From NCBI GenBank assembly GCA_005885565.1, contig VAXK01000205.1, forward strand, positions 1 through 36,728: a stretch of DNA of 36,728 nt, written 5' to 3'. Below the pieces are notes generated by a model. The model was not told the origin of the DNA. It searched no databases and saw nothing but the letters and a program-made list of their open reading frames with translations. The DNA comes from Actinomycetota bacterium. GTDB taxonomy: Bacteria > Actinomycetota > Thermoleophilia > Gaiellales > Gaiellaceae. Position 1 is the first letter of the stretch. Each line of letters starts with the position of its first letter. Shown in pieces: positions 22,495-30,924 of this stretch. The translations under genes were made by a program, and so were the position numbers.

Positions 22495-22506
22495 TGCGCG
22501 TCTTTT

Positions 22507-22746
22507 CTAGACGGGATCGTGCTCGCGGGGCGCGGCGGGCGCTGTCGTGTCCTGCGTTCCGACGGGGGGCTCGACGGCGGTGGACTCGAGCTGCCGCGGC
22601 TCGTCGTCCTTGCCCGTGACCGAGTCCTTGAACTCCCGCATGCCCTTCCCGAGCGAGCGTCCGATCTCCGGGAGCCGCTTCGCGCCGAAGAGCACGAGCG
22701 CCAGCAAGAGGAGGAGGACGATCTCGCCGGTTCCGATGTTCGGCAT
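22507..22746 (-). CDS. tatA: Sec-independent translocase subunit TatA
   Basis: 79 aa from ATG 22746. A short outer N-terminus, one helix (EIVLLLLLALVLFG), the hinge FGAKRLPEIGRSLG, an amphipathic helix (KGMREFKDSV) and an acidic/Pro tail: the full TatA layout. The Glu at position 8 replaces the polar residue common there. The start is 7 nt after TATCCT (minus strand, 22759-22754), again the leaderless spacing. Confidence 0.96.
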   Translation of the reverse strand: MPNIGTGEIVLLLLLALVLFGAKRLPEIGRSLGKGMREFKDSVTGKDDEPRQLESTAVEPPVGTQDTTAPAAPREHDPV

Positions 22747-22753
22747 CGACCCG

Positions 22754-22783
22754 AGGATAGCGCGTTTGGCTCGGCGCGCCGAG
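22754..22783. promoter_or_regulatory. tatA -10 box and 14-bp palindrome between tatA and the SDR gene
   Basis: The minus strand reads TATCCT at 22759-22754. CTCGGCGCGCCGAG (22770-22783) is a perfect 14-bp palindrome in the 54-bp divergent gap, placed upstream of the tatA box and 17 bp before the SDR start. Operator candidate. Confidence 0.4.
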
Positions 22784-22800
22784 GGAGACGCAAGGGGACG

Positions 22801-23853
22801 ATGCGGAAGAAACCGCTGCATGACCAGGTCGTCGTCGTCACGGGCGCTTCGAGCGGCCTGGGGCGTGCGATTGCGCGCCTCGCCGGGGAGCGCGGGGCGA
22901 AGGTCGTCGTCACCGCGCGGAACGCCGAGGCGCTCGACAACGCCGTCTCGGAGATCGAGGCGTCGGGCTCGGAGGCGCTCGCCGTCCCGGCCGACCAGAC
23001 GCTCCAGGACGAGGTCGCGAAGGTGGTCGAGCAGGCGATCGACCGCTTCGGTCGCATCGACACGTACTGCGCGAACGCGATCGTCACCGTCTACGCGGAA
23101 GCGGAACGGCTCGAGCCGGAGGAGCTCCGCCGCGTCCTCGATGTGAACTTCCTCGGAATGGTCTACGGCTTCTGGGCCGCGCTCCCGCACCTGAAGGAGA
23201 GCAGGGGCACGTTCCTGCATGTGAGCTCGGCGCTCGCGTACCGCGGCATCCCGCTCCAGGCGGCGTACTGCTCCTCGAAGGCCGCCGGGCGGACGTTCCT
23301 CGAGTCGGCGCGCGTCGAGCTCGAGAAAGAGGGCGCCGGCGTGGCCGTCTCGCTCGTCCTGCCGGGAGCGATCAACACGCCGCAGTTCGACCGCGACCGG
23401 CAGAAGATCGGCTACCAGCCCCAGCCGGTCCCGCCCATCTACCAGCCCGAGCCGTTCGCGGAAGCCGTCCTGCACTGCATGGAGCACCCGATCCGCGAGC
23501 TTCCGATCGGCTGGGGCGCGCAGAAGCTCCTCTGGGGTCAGAAGCTGTCGCCGCGCGCCGGCGACCTGATGCTGCTTCGGATGGGCTGGAAGGGCCAGCA
23601 CACCGGCGAGCCGAAGCCGGTCGACTCGCCCGACAACCTCTTCGAGACGCTGCCCGGCGATCCGGGCGCGCACGGGCGCTTCGACGACCGCTCTCGGCGC
23701 TCCACGGCGTGGACGGGGCTGCGGCTGGCGCTGGCCTCGAGGAAGACGGCGTTGGCGCTCGCCGGCCTGGCCGCGCCGGTCGCGGCGACCGCCTTCGCGA
23801 ACCGGAACGGAGGGCACAGAGGTGTCGGCCGGAGGCTCGCAGGGCTCCGCTAG
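22801..23853 (+). CDS. Short-chain dehydrogenase/reductase with C-terminal extension
   Basis: 350 aa, ATG 22801 with AAGGGG upstream. Classical SDR core in residues 1-250: NAD(P) motif TGASSGLG (14-21), structural Asn116, catalytic Ser142/143, Tyr156 and Lys160 (YCSSK). The usual NNAG is altered to CANAI. Beyond residue 250 comes an extension of about 100 residues ending in a hydrophobic segment (TALALAGLAAPVAATAF) that may touch the membrane. Similar long SDRs are common in soil bacteria; substrate unknown. Confidence 0.9.
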   Translation: MRKKPLHDQVVVVTGASSGLGRAIARLAGERGAKVVVTARNAEALDNAVSEIEASGSEALAVPADQTLQDEVAKVVEQAIDRFGRIDTYCANAIVTVYAEAERLEPEELRRVLDVNFLGMVYGFWAALPHLKESRGTFLHVSSALAYRGIPLQAAYCSSKAAGRTFLESARVELEKEGAGVAVSLVLPGAINTPQFDRDRQKIGYQPQPVPPIYQPEPFAEAVLHCMEHPIRELPIGWGAQKLLWGQKLSPRAGDLMLLRMGWKGQHTGEPKPVDSPDNLFETLPGDPGAHGRFDDRSRRSTAWTGLRLALASRKTALALAGLAAPVAATAFANRNGGHRGVGRRLAGLR

Positions 23854-23912
23854 ACTACGTCACGAGGGACGGCCCGGTCCCGCATCTTTCGAGGCTTTCC
23901 CTTGTTACAAAC

Positions 23913-24695
23913 ATGGCTTTGCTCGAACTCAAGAACCTGCACATCGCGCTCGAGGACGGCACCGAGATCGTCAAGGGCGTCGACCTGGCCGTGAACCCGA
24001 ACGAGGTACACGCGATCATGGGCCCGAACGGCTCGGGCAAGTCGACGCTCGCCTACGCGCTCATGGGCCACCCGGCCTACGAGATCACCGAGGGCGAGGT
24101 GGTCTTCGACGGCCGCAACCTCGTCGAGATGGGCGCGGACGAGCGCGCGCAGGCGGGCCTCTTCCTCGCCTTCCAGTACCCGCACGCGATCCCGGGAGTG
24201 ACGGTCACAAGCTTCTTGCGCTCCGCGATCAACGCGATCCGGAAGGCGCGCGCGGGCGGCATCGACGATCCGATTCCGATCCCCGAGTTCCGGAAGGAGC
24301 TCCTCGCGCAGATGGATCGGCTCAAGGTCTCGCGCGACCTCGCGTCGAGGTACCTGAACGACGGCTTCTCGGGTGGCGAGAAGAAGCGGATCGAGATCCT
24401 CCAGATGGCGATGCTGAAGCCGCGGATCGCAATTCTCGACGAGACCGACTCCGGTCTCGACATCGATGCTCTCCAGACCGTTGCGCGCGGGGTCAAGGAA
24501 GTGGTCGGTCCTGCGCTGGGCGCGCTCGTGATCACGCACTACCAGAGGATCCTCAACTACATCGAGCCCGATTTCGTGCACGTCTTCGTGGGTGGGCGTA
24601 TCGTGGAGGAGGGCGGGCCGGAGCTCGCACACAAGCTCGAGGCCGAAGGCTACGAGGCGTTCACGCCGGTGGCCGTCGGGGAAGGTGAGTCGTAG
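23913..24695 (+). CDS. sufC: Fe-S cluster assembly ATPase SufC
   Basis: 260 aa, ATG 23913. ABC ATPase with Walker [10 protein letters not shown] (37-45), signature FSGGEKKR (152-159), Walker [13 protein letters not shown] and switch His209 (ITHY). [13 protein letters not shown] in the Q-loop region is typical of SufC. It powers the SufBCD scaffold for iron-sulfur cluster assembly. No Shine-Dalgarno is evident. A TAGACT box at 23851-23856 could be the promoter, leaving a leader of about 50 nt. No SufR-type repressor gene is next to it. The stop overlaps the sufB start by one base. Confidence 0.97.
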   Translation: MALLELKNLHIALEDGTEIVKGVDLAVNPNEVHAIMGPNGSGKSTLAYALMGHPAYEITEGEVVFDGRNLVEMGADERAQAGLFLAFQYPHAIPGVTVTSFLRSAINAIRKARAGGIDDPIPIPEFRKELLAQMDRLKVSRDLASRYLNDGFSGGEKKRIEILQMAMLKPRIAILDETDSGLDIDALQTVARGVKEVVGPALGALVITHYQRILNYIEPDFVHVFVGGRIVEEGGPELAHKLEAEGYEAFTPVAVGEGES

Positions 24696-26119
24696 TGGCC
24701 GTCACGCCAGAGACCGAAGTCGTACGAGGCATCCGCAGCGAGTACAAGTACGGCTTCTCGAACCCGGACGAGGCCGAGGACTACTTCTTCAAGTCCGGCC
24801 GCGGCCTGAACCACGAGATCGTCGAGGCGATCTCTGCGCACAAGAACGAGCCGGACTGGATGCGCAAGTTCCGGCACAAGAGCCTCGACTACTTCCTCGC
24901 GCGACCCTTGCCGACCTGGGGCGGCAACGTCGCCGACATCGACTTCGAGAACATCTTCTACTACATCAGCCCGACCGAGAAGCAGGCGGAGAAGTGGGAG
25001 GACCTGCCGGCCGAGATCCTCGACACATGGAACAAGCTCGGGATCCCGGAGGCCGAGAAGAAGTACCTCGCCGGCGTCGGGGCCCAGTACGAATCCGAGG
25101 TCGTCTACCACAAGCTCCAGGAGGAGCTCACCAAGCAGGGCGTGCTCTTCCTCGACATGGACTCGGGCCTGCGCGAGCACGAGGAGCTCGTGAAGCAGTA
25201 CTTCGGGACGATCATCCCGCAGAACGACAACAAGTTCGCGGCGCTGAACTCCGCTGTCTGGTCGGGCGGCTCGTTCATCTACGTGCCGCCGGGCGTGTCC
25301 ATCGAGATGCCGCTCCAGGCCTACTTCCGGATCAACGCCGAGAACATGGGCCAGTTCGAGCGCACGCTGATCATCGTCGACGAGGACGCGTACGTGCACT
25401 ACGTCGAGGGCTGCACGGCTCCGGTCTACTCGTCCGACTCACTGCACTCGGCGGTGGTCGAGATCATCGTCAAGCCGCGGGGGCGCTGCCGCTACACGAC
25501 GATCCAGAACTGGTCGAACAACGTCTACAACCTCGTCACGAAGCGCGCCGTCGCCTACGAGGACGCGACGATGGAGTGGGTCGACGGCAACCTCGGCTCG
25601 AAGCTGACGATGAAGTACCCGGCGATCTGGCTGATGGGCGAGCGCGCGCACGGCGAGGTGCTGTCGATCGCGTTCGCCGGCGAGGGCCAGCACCAGGACG
25701 CGGGCGGCAAGGTGCACCACTACGCACCGCGCACGACGTCGGTCATCAGCTCGAAGTCGATCTCGAAGAACGGCGGGCGCGCCGGCTACCGGGGCCTGTT
25801 GGAGGTGGCGAAGGGCGCCGAGGGCGCGAAGTCGAAGGTCGTCTGCGACGCGCTCATCCTCGACGAGGAGTCCCGCTCGGACACGTATCCGTACATCCAG
25901 ATCGACGAGTCGAACGTCGACGTCGGCCACGAGGCGACCGTTTCCAAGATCGGCGAAGAGCAGCTCTTCTATCTCATGTCGCGCGGTCTGACCGAGTCGG
26001 AGGCCTCCGCGATGATCGTGTCCGGCTTCGTCGAGCCGATCACGAAGGAGCTCCCGCTCGAGTACGCCGTCGAGATGAACCGGCTCATCCAGCTCCAAAT
26101 GGAGGGCAGTGTCGGGTAG
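24695..26119 (+). CDS. sufB: Fe-S cluster assembly scaffold SufB
   Basis: 474 aa, GTG 24695, typical length. The N-terminal region [23 protein letters not shown] is followed by the beta-helix core with [20 protein letters not shown], the conserved EGCTAP and [15 protein letters not shown], and the C-terminal [15 protein letters not shown] and GLTESEA blocks. Cys in EGCTAP corresponds to the residue implicated in cluster building. It works with SufC and SufD. The stop lies 11 bases inside the VOC gene. Confidence 0.97.
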   Translation: MAVTPETEVVRGIRSEYKYGFSNPDEAEDYFFKSGRGLNHEIVEAISAHKNEPDWMRKFRHKSLDYFLARPLPTWGGNVADIDFENIFYYISPTEKQAEKWEDLPAEILDTWNKLGIPEAEKKYLAGVGAQYESEVVYHKLQEELTKQGVLFLDMDSGLREHEELVKQYFGTIIPQNDNKFAALNSAVWSGGSFIYVPPGVSIEMPLQAYFRINAENMGQFERTLIIVDEDAYVHYVEGCTAPVYSSDSLHSAVVEIIVKPRGRCRYTTIQNWSNNVYNLVTKRAVAYEDATMEWVDGNLGSKLTMKYPAIWLMGERAHGEVLSIAFAGEGQHQDAGGKVHHYAPRTTSVISSKSISKNGGRAGYRGLLEVAKGAEGAKSKVVCDALILDEESRSDTYPYIQIDESNVDVGHEATVSKIGEEQLFYLMSRGLTESEASAMIVSGFVEPITKELPLEYAVEMNRLIQLQMEGSVG

Positions 26120-26486
26120 CGCGCTCGCGGTCGAGCGAGTCGACTTCATCACGATCCCGACACGCGACCCCGAGCGAGCGCGGGGCTTCTACCACGAGAC
26201 GCTCGGCCTGCCGCTCGACGTCGACAACCCGGACGAGGTGACGGCAGGGCAGGTGACCCTCGCGTTCTGGAATCCCGAGAGCGAGGGCATCGAGTTCCAG
26301 CCGAGCATCGGCGGCTTCGCACTCCGAGTCGGGGACGTCGAGGCGGCGAGGAAGGAGCTCGAGGCAAAGGGCATCGAGTTCGTCGGGGCCGACGACACGG
26401 GCGTCTGCCACATGGCCGTTTGCCTCGACCCCGACGGGAACGCGGTCATCCTGCACCGCAGGTACAAGCCGTATGAGCAGGCCTGA
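26109..26486 (+). CDS. VOC-fold (glyoxalase-like) protein nested in the suf operon
   Basis: 125 aa, GTG 26109. A single vicinal-oxygen-chelate domain of two beta-alpha-beta-beta-beta units: [29 protein letters not shown], then [22 protein letters not shown] and [15 protein letters not shown]. It overlaps sufB by 11 bases and sufD by 14, so translation of the three is tied together. A link to cluster assembly, for example handling a metal or an oxidation by-product, is plausible but unproven. Confidence 0.88.
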   Translation: MSGSALAVERVDFITIPTRDPERARGFYHETLGLPLDVDNPDEVTAGQVTLAFWNPESEGIEFQPSIGGFALRVGDVEAARKELEAKGIEFVGADDTGVCHMAVCLDPDGNAVILHRRYKPYEQA

Positions 26487-27627
26487 GGCGCTCGAGCGCT
26501 ACCGCGCGCTGCCGATGCCCACGACCTCCGAGGAGTCGTGGCGCTTCACCGACCTGCGCGGCTTCGACCCCGACGCCTTCGCCGTGAGCTCGAACGGCCA
26601 ATCCCGGGTGACAGTCACTCGGCCGATGCTCGATCTGGACGTGGCCGGGCTGGCCGTGGCCGGACCGGATGGGATCGAGATCGAGCGCGCGCCGGAGGGG
26701 ATCGTCTTCGAGCCGCTCGACGAGACGCACGAGCGCCTCGGGCAGCTCGTCGGCGCCGACGAGAAGTTCGCCGCGCACAACGCAGCGCTCTGGAAGCACG
26801 GCCTGCTCGTGCACGTGCCGCGCGGCGTCGAGCTCGAGCGGCCGCTCTACGTGCGCATCTCGGCGCCGTTCTGGCGGCTGCTCGTCGTGGCGGAGGAGGG
26901 AGCGCGCTTCTCGCTCGTCGAGGAGTACATCTCGGCCGGCGAGGGCGAGGCGTACTCGAACGCCGTCGCCGAGCTCTTCGTCGAGCAGGCCGCGAAGCTC
27001 GAGTACGTGTCGCTTCAGAACCTGTCACGGGAGACGTGGCACTTCGCCTCGCACCACGCACGGGTCGAGCGCGACGCCGAGCTCGACTGGGTGGCGGGAG
27101 GCTTCGGCTCGAAGAAGGGGAAGACGCGCATCCACAACGATCTGGCCGGACAGGGCGCGACCTCGCGCGTCACCGGCGCGTACTTCGCCGACGGCACGCA
27201 GCACCTCGACTACGACACGTTCCAGGAGCACATAGCCCCGTCGACGACCTCCGACTTCGCGTTCAAGGGCGCGCTTCGCGACGAGGCCACCTCGGTCTGG
27301 CGCGGGATGATCCGCGTCGAGAAGGACGCGCAGAAGACGAATGCCTACCAGGAGAACCGGAACCTCCTGCTCTCGACGAAGGCCCACGCGGACTCGATCC
27401 CGGGCCTGGAGATCCTGGCGAACGACGTGCGCTGCACCCACGGAGCGACGGTGAGCCCGGTGAATCGCGACGAGCTCTTCTACGCCATGGCGCGCGGCCT
27501 GACCCGGCCGGACGCGGAGCGCCTGATCGTGCGTGCGTTCTTCCAGGAGGTGCTCGACCGGGTGGAGCTGGAGCCGGTGCGAGAGGCGCTCGCGAGCGCG
27601 CTCGAGGCGCGCATCCCTCAGGCCTAG
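26473..27627 (+). CDS. sufD: Fe-S cluster assembly protein SufD
   Basis: 384 aa, ATG 26473. N-terminal ESWRFTDLRGFD is the usual SufD opening; the core has HVPRGVELERPLYV, and the C-terminus carries LLLSTKAHADSIPGLEILANDVRCTHGATVSPVN with the conserved His, plus ELFYAMARGL. It partners SufB in the SufBC2D scaffold. The last gene of the first SUF block; it ends 4 bases into the opposing aspartyl protease gene. Confidence 0.96.
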   Translation: MSRPEALERYRALPMPTTSEESWRFTDLRGFDPDAFAVSSNGQSRVTVTRPMLDLDVAGLAVAGPDGIEIERAPEGIVFEPLDETHERLGQLVGADEKFAAHNAALWKHGLLVHVPRGVELERPLYVRISAPFWRLLVVAEEGARFSLVEEYISAGEGEAYSNAVAELFVEQAAKLEYVSLQNLSRETWHFASHHARVERDAELDWVAGGFGSKKGKTRIHNDLAGQGATSRVTGAYFADGTQHLDYDTFQEHIAPSTTSDFAFKGALRDEATSVWRGMIRVEKDAQKTNAYQENRNLLLSTKAHADSIPGLEILANDVRCTHGATVSPVNRDELFYAMARGLTRPDAERLIVRAFFQEVLDRVELEPVREALASALEARIPQA

Positions 27628-28025
27628 AGCTCGGCTTCAGGCGTGACGTCGAGCCACCCGTCCGCTGCGCAGACGGTGACTCGAAAGAAGCGCAGAAAGC
27701 CTTCTTGCCCCAACAAGCTGAACGCGAAGGGCCACGGATCGCAGAAGCTCACGGGCGCGTCGTACCGGGTTCCGGCAATGGTGAGATCGGCCCGTGCCAG
27801 TTTCGCTCTGGCCCGAACACCCCCGACGACGAGCTCCTGCTCCGGCGCGCCGCTCAAGTCGATGCCGACGGCCTCGGCCAGCCAGCCTGCGAACCGGTTG
27901 GTGGTCGCACCTGTGTCGACAAGACACAGTTGCGGAGCTTCTGCGAGATCCTCGACCTGAACGGGGATCGCCGGCCGGATGAGCGGCGTGCGCTCGCCCG
28001 GGAGCTCCACGAACACGTATCTCAC
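27624..28025 (-). CDS. Retropepsin-like (clan AA) aspartyl protease domain protein
   Basis: 133 aa, GTG 28025, overlapping the upstream gene by 4 bases (GTGA). The single catalytic motif LVDTGATTN (Asp37) is that of retroviral-type proteases that work as dimers. A second hydrophobic-Gly stretch, VVGGVRARAKLARADLTIAG, fits the flap and following strands. There is no signal peptide. Such small single-domain proteases often sit beside a DUF5678-type or antitoxin-like gene. Here the partner is the upstream ORF. Substrate unknown. Confidence 0.82.
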   Translation of the reverse strand: MRYVFVELPGERTPLIRPAIPVQVEDLAEAPQLCLVDTGATTNRFAGWLAEAVGIDLSGAPEQELVVGGVRARAKLARADLTIAGTRYDAPVSFCDPWPFAFSLLGQEGFLRFFRVTVCAADGWLDVTPEAEL

Positions 28026-28501
28026 AACGGCGCCGCACCCTCGGCTTCTTCGTCGCGGGCGGGTACCCGGAACATCCCGTATTCGGCGCGTCGCCCATGC
28101 CGTGCCAGCCACCCGAGGACCTCCTGTGGCGTCTCGGCCGCGACAAGCACCTCCGTCGGCGCGCCCAAGGCGATCCAGCGGCCGGCATGGGGCGCGAGAG
28201 CAGCGGCCTGCCGTCCGCCGTGCGGAAGCCCGACCTCTGGGTCGGTTTCGTCGCTGACCTCGCTTGTGACGCGTGAAGCCGTAAAGCCAAGCCGCAGAAG
28301 GATCCGACGTGCTTGGTGGGTGGTGAAATCGGCTCGGTCGAGGCCGGTCGCGCACGTGATGACCTGCTTGGGCGGGTATCGACGACCACGTACGACGACG
28401 TAGTGCTCTTGAATCGGCTCGGGGAGGACGCGCTCGAGGGCCTTCTCGATCCTCTCGCGGTCGAGGTCGACGAGCTGATGGGCAACCTGGAACCGAGACA
28501 T
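28022..28501 (-). CDS. ScoMcrA-head-like domain fused to DUF5678-like domain
   Basis: 159 aa, ATG 28501 with GGAGA upstream. Residues about 25-75 (HYVVVRGRRYPPKQVI, then TGLDRADFTTHQARRILLRLGF) match the N-terminal domain of ScoMcrA-type modification-dependent endonucleases as I remember it. Residues about 105-147 (HAGRWIALGAPTEVLVAAET, then EVLGWLARHGRRAEYGMFRVP) match the short DUF5678 domain. There is no nuclease domain. With the coupled protease it makes a two-gene cassette, possibly toxin-antitoxin-like or defence-related; this is inference. Confidence 0.72.
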   Translation of the reverse strand: MSRFQVAHQLVDLDRERIEKALERVLPEPIQEHYVVVRGRRYPPKQVITCATGLDRADFTTHQARRILLRLGFTASRVTSEVSDETDPEVGLPHGGRQAAALAPHAGRWIALGAPTEVLVAAETPQEVLGWLARHGRRAEYGMFRVPARDEEAEGAAPL

Positions 28502-28540
28502 CTTCTCCGATCTGTATTTACAGCATCGTATCGATCACCG

Positions 28541-28577
28541 CGCGGTACTTGCTCTATTGCGCACCGCGTAGTAGTGT
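28541..28577 (+). promoter_or_regulatory. padR promoter with overlapping inverted repeat
   Basis: TTGCTC (28549-28554), 17 nt, TAGTGT (28572-28577), then 7 nt to the GTG start. CGCGGT (28541-28546) and ACCGCG (28563-28568) form a 6-bp inverted repeat around the -35 box, a likely autoregulatory PadR site. ACCGCGCGGT at 28537-28546 is also a perfect palindrome. Confidence 0.5.
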
Positions 28578-28584
28578 CCGCCGC

Positions 28585-28920
28585 GTGGATGCCAGCCAGC
28601 TCCTCCGCGGGGCGCTCGACGCCGCCGTGCTCGCCGTCGTCGCCGAGCGGGACGGATACGGCTACGACGTCCTGCGGCGGCTCCGGGCGGCCGGGCTCAC
28701 GGACGTCGGCGACGCGTCGGTGTACGGGACGCTTCGCCGCCTCTACAGGGCCGGTGCGCTCACGTCGTACGTCGAGCCCTCGGACGAGGGGCCGCACCGC
28801 CGCTACTACGGGATCACGGAGCGCGGCCGGGCCCAGCTGGCCGAAGCTCGCTCCGTCTGGGGCGACTTCTCCCGCGCGTTGACGAACCTGCTCGAGTCGA
28901 ACGTGGAGGTGACCGCATGA
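28585..28920 (+). CDS. PadR-family transcriptional regulator
   Basis: 111 aa from GTG 28585, apparently leaderless. Winged helix: DAAVLAVVAERDGYGYDVLRRL, ASVYGTLRRLYRAGALTSY, and the wing GPHRRYYGITERGRAQL, all PadR hallmarks. It overlaps the HAAS-domain gene by 4 bases. PadR/HAAS pairs are common: the regulator represses its own operon and the membrane partner acts in envelope stress. Confidence 0.93.
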   Translation: MDASQLLRGALDAAVLAVVAERDGYGYDVLRRLRAAGLTDVGDASVYGTLRRLYRAGALTSYVEPSDEGPHRRYYGITERGRAQLAEARSVWGDFSRALTNLLESNVEVTA

Positions 28921-29786
28921 CCGGTGTATCAGCCGAGGTGACCGCGTACCTCGCCGCCGTGCGCGCGGCGCTGGCCGATCTCCCGCCGACGGAGCGGGAC
29001 GACCTGCTCGCGGAGGTCGAGCCGTCGCTCGTCGAGGCGGCCGCCGAGAGCGGAGGGAACGTCGCCGCGCGGCTCGGGCCGCCCGAGGAGTTCGCCGCCG
29101 AGCTCCGCGCTGCGGCCGGGCTTCACGGCGGCTCGCCCGCCGCCTCGGCTCCGACGATTCGCGACGCGCTGAGCAGGATTGCTGCCGACCCGCGCGTCTC
29201 GGAGCTCCGGCGTCTCGCGCCGCTGTGGTGGCTCGCGCGCGCGTACGTCGCCGTTGCGGCCTTCGCGCTCGCGATCGGCGCTCCCTGGTCGCGCACCTAC
29301 GTCGTCCTCCCTCACCTCGGCAGCGGAGCGATCGCGCTGCTCGTGATCGCCGCCGCCGCCGTCGTCTCGATCTGGCTCGGATTGACCGGCCGCTCGAGGT
29401 CCCTCGTGGAACTCGCGCTCGTCGTCGCGGCCGTACCCGTCGCCGTCCACCTCGCGCACCGCCCGGTCCCGCCGACGAGGGTCTACTACGCTCAGATCGC
29501 GGCGTTCACGCCGGGCCTGACATACGACGGGGCTCCCGTCGGCAACGTCTATCCGTACTCGAAGAACGGGAAGCTCCTCCACGACGTGCTCCTCTACACC
29601 GGCGCCGGCGCGCCGGTCGACCTGCGCCCGGGCGTGCCCGATCCGGAGCGGCGCGTCGTCCACACGCGCTCCGGCAAGGCGGTCTACAACGCTTTCCCGG
29701 TGCGCTACTTCGAGCCGGGAACGAATCGGGTGGCGCACCCGAACGCGGCGCCGAAGGTGCGGATCCCGAGGCTACGAGCCGGTTAG
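28917..29786 (+). CDS. HAAS-domain (DUF1700-like) membrane protein
   Basis: 289 aa, ATG 28917. The N-terminal helical HAAS domain (AYLAAVRAALADLPPTERDDLLAEVEPSL, then LGPPEEFAAEL) is followed by three membrane helices (about residues 103-122, 134-155, 160-182) and an outer C-terminal part of about 100 residues. The HAAS segment is usually paired with PadR regulators, as here. The outer domain (GAPVGNVYPYSKNGKLLHDVLLY) is not recognised. It overlaps the convergent hydrolase by 15 bases. Confidence 0.87.
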   Translation: MTGVSAEVTAYLAAVRAALADLPPTERDDLLAEVEPSLVEAAAESGGNVAARLGPPEEFAAELRAAAGLHGGSPAASAPTIRDALSRIAADPRVSELRRLAPLWWLARAYVAVAAFALAIGAPWSRTYVVLPHLGSGAIALLVIAAAAVVSIWLGLTGRSRSLVELALVVAAVPVAVHLAHRPVPPTRVYYAQIAAFTPGLTYDGAPVGNVYPYSKNGKLLHDVLLYTGAGAPVDLRPGVPDPERRVVHTRSGKAVYNAFPVRYFEPGTNRVAHPNAAPKVRIPRLRAG

Positions 29787-30449
29787 GAGGTCTGCGAGCT
29801 CGCGCGGGCACGTGAGGAACGGCGAGTGACCCGCGTCGAGCTCGATCGCCTCGACTCCGAGCCGCTCGCGCGCCGCGCGGCGTGACCAGGCCGGGTCGAC
29901 GGCGTGGTCGCGAGCACAGACCACATACGTGCTCTCCACCGCCGGCCACGTCTCGAGCGGCGTCGTCTCGACGTTGGGAAGGCGCGCCTGACGGCGTAGC
30001 CGTGCGGACGCCCACGCGGCCGCCTCGGGCGGACACTCCGGATACATGCCCTGCTCGGCAGCTCCGTCGGGCCAGTAGGAGCGATCCAACTCGTCGCGGA
30101 CGAGTGCGGCGCCGAAGCCGTCGACGAAGACGCCCTCCTGCTCGCGCAGGCTCAGGCCGACCTGCGGGATCAGGGCACACAGGAAGACGAGCCTCCTCAC
30201 CTGGCGCTCGAGCGCGACGAGCGGAATCGCGAGCCCTGCGAGGGAATGGCCGACGACCACGACGTCATCGGCCACGCCGTCGAGCGCGCGCGTGACGACC
30301 GTCGCGTAGTCGGCGCTCCCGAGTGACGGGTCGTCACACGGCAGGTCGACCGCGACGACGTCGTGGCCGCGGGCCTCGAGCTCGGGCTCGAGGCGCTCCC
30401 AGCACCACGCGCCGTGCCAGGCGCCGTGGACGAGCGCGAAGGTCGTCAC
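29772..30449 (-). CDS. Alpha/beta hydrolase
   Basis: 225 aa, GTG 30449, overlapping the upstream VOC gene by 4 bases. Oxyanion-hole start LVHGAWHGAWCWE, nucleophile elbow VVGHSLAG (Ser), acid in ARDHAVDPAW and His in DAGHSPF: a complete triad. The short lid and HGAWHGAWCW opening are those of the esterase/hydroxynitrile-lyase-like group. Substrate unknown. Confidence 0.92.
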   Translation of the reverse strand: MTTFALVHGAWHGAWCWERLEPELEARGHDVVAVDLPCDDPSLGSADYATVVTRALDGVADDVVVVGHSLAGLAIPLVALERQVRRLVFLCALIPQVGLSLREQEGVFVDGFGAALVRDELDRSYWPDGAAEQGMYPECPPEAAAWASARLRRQARLPNVETTPLETWPAVESTYVVCARDHAVDPAWSRRAARERLGVEAIELDAGHSPFLTCPRELADLLTGS

Positions 30450-30901
30450 GCCTCGGTTGCGCCCCAGTCCTCGGCGGGGACGTCGCGGACGCGCTCGGCG
30501 AACATCCAGCGATGGCCCTCGAGATCCTCGACCCGGTAGTGGCGATCGCCGAAGGGCGTGTCCTCGACCTCCGAGAGGATCCGCGCCCCACCGGAGCGGG
30601 CCCGCTCGAAGTGCCCGTCCACGTCGTCGACGTAGGCGTGCACGCCGTCGACGACGAACGGCGTCTCCGACCAGCGCGCCGCCGCCTCGCAGCGCTCGCG
30701 ATGCGTCTTCGGGCTCTCGTAGTGCGGGCTCGGGCTCCCGAGCATCACCGCGCCGTCGCCGAGCCGGAGCTCGACGTGCGTGACCCGGCCGTCCGGCTCC
30801 TCGTAGCGAAGCTCCTCGCGGAAGCCGAAGACGCGGACGAGCCACTCCGCGGCACCGGCTACGTCCTCGTAGGACAGCATCGGCGTGATGGTCTGCGGCA
30901 C
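30446..30901 (-). CDS. VOC/PhnB-like glyoxalase-family protein
   Basis: 151 aa, GTG 30901. ITPMLSYEDVAGAAEWLVRVFGFREE at the start, HVELRLGDGAVMLGSP in the first half and HAYVDDVDGHFERARSGGARI with DPxGHRW-like DLEGHRWMFAERV in the second: a PhnB-type VOC protein. Coupled to the hydrolase, so a small catabolic or resistance pair is possible. Metal ligands cannot be assigned with certainty. Confidence 0.88.
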   Translation of the reverse strand: MPQTITPMLSYEDVAGAAEWLVRVFGFREELRYEEPDGRVTHVELRLGDGAVMLGSPSPHYESPKTHRERCEAAARWSETPFVVDGVHAYVDDVDGHFERARSGGARILSEVEDTPFGDRHYRVEDLEGHRWMFAERVRDVPAEDWGATEA

Positions 30902-30924
30902 GCGCGACAGCCTAAACTCGCCGC

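Noticed and set aside
24592-26241. Long alternative frame through sufB
   Set aside because: Shadow of sufB; no recognisable domain and Arg-rich composition.
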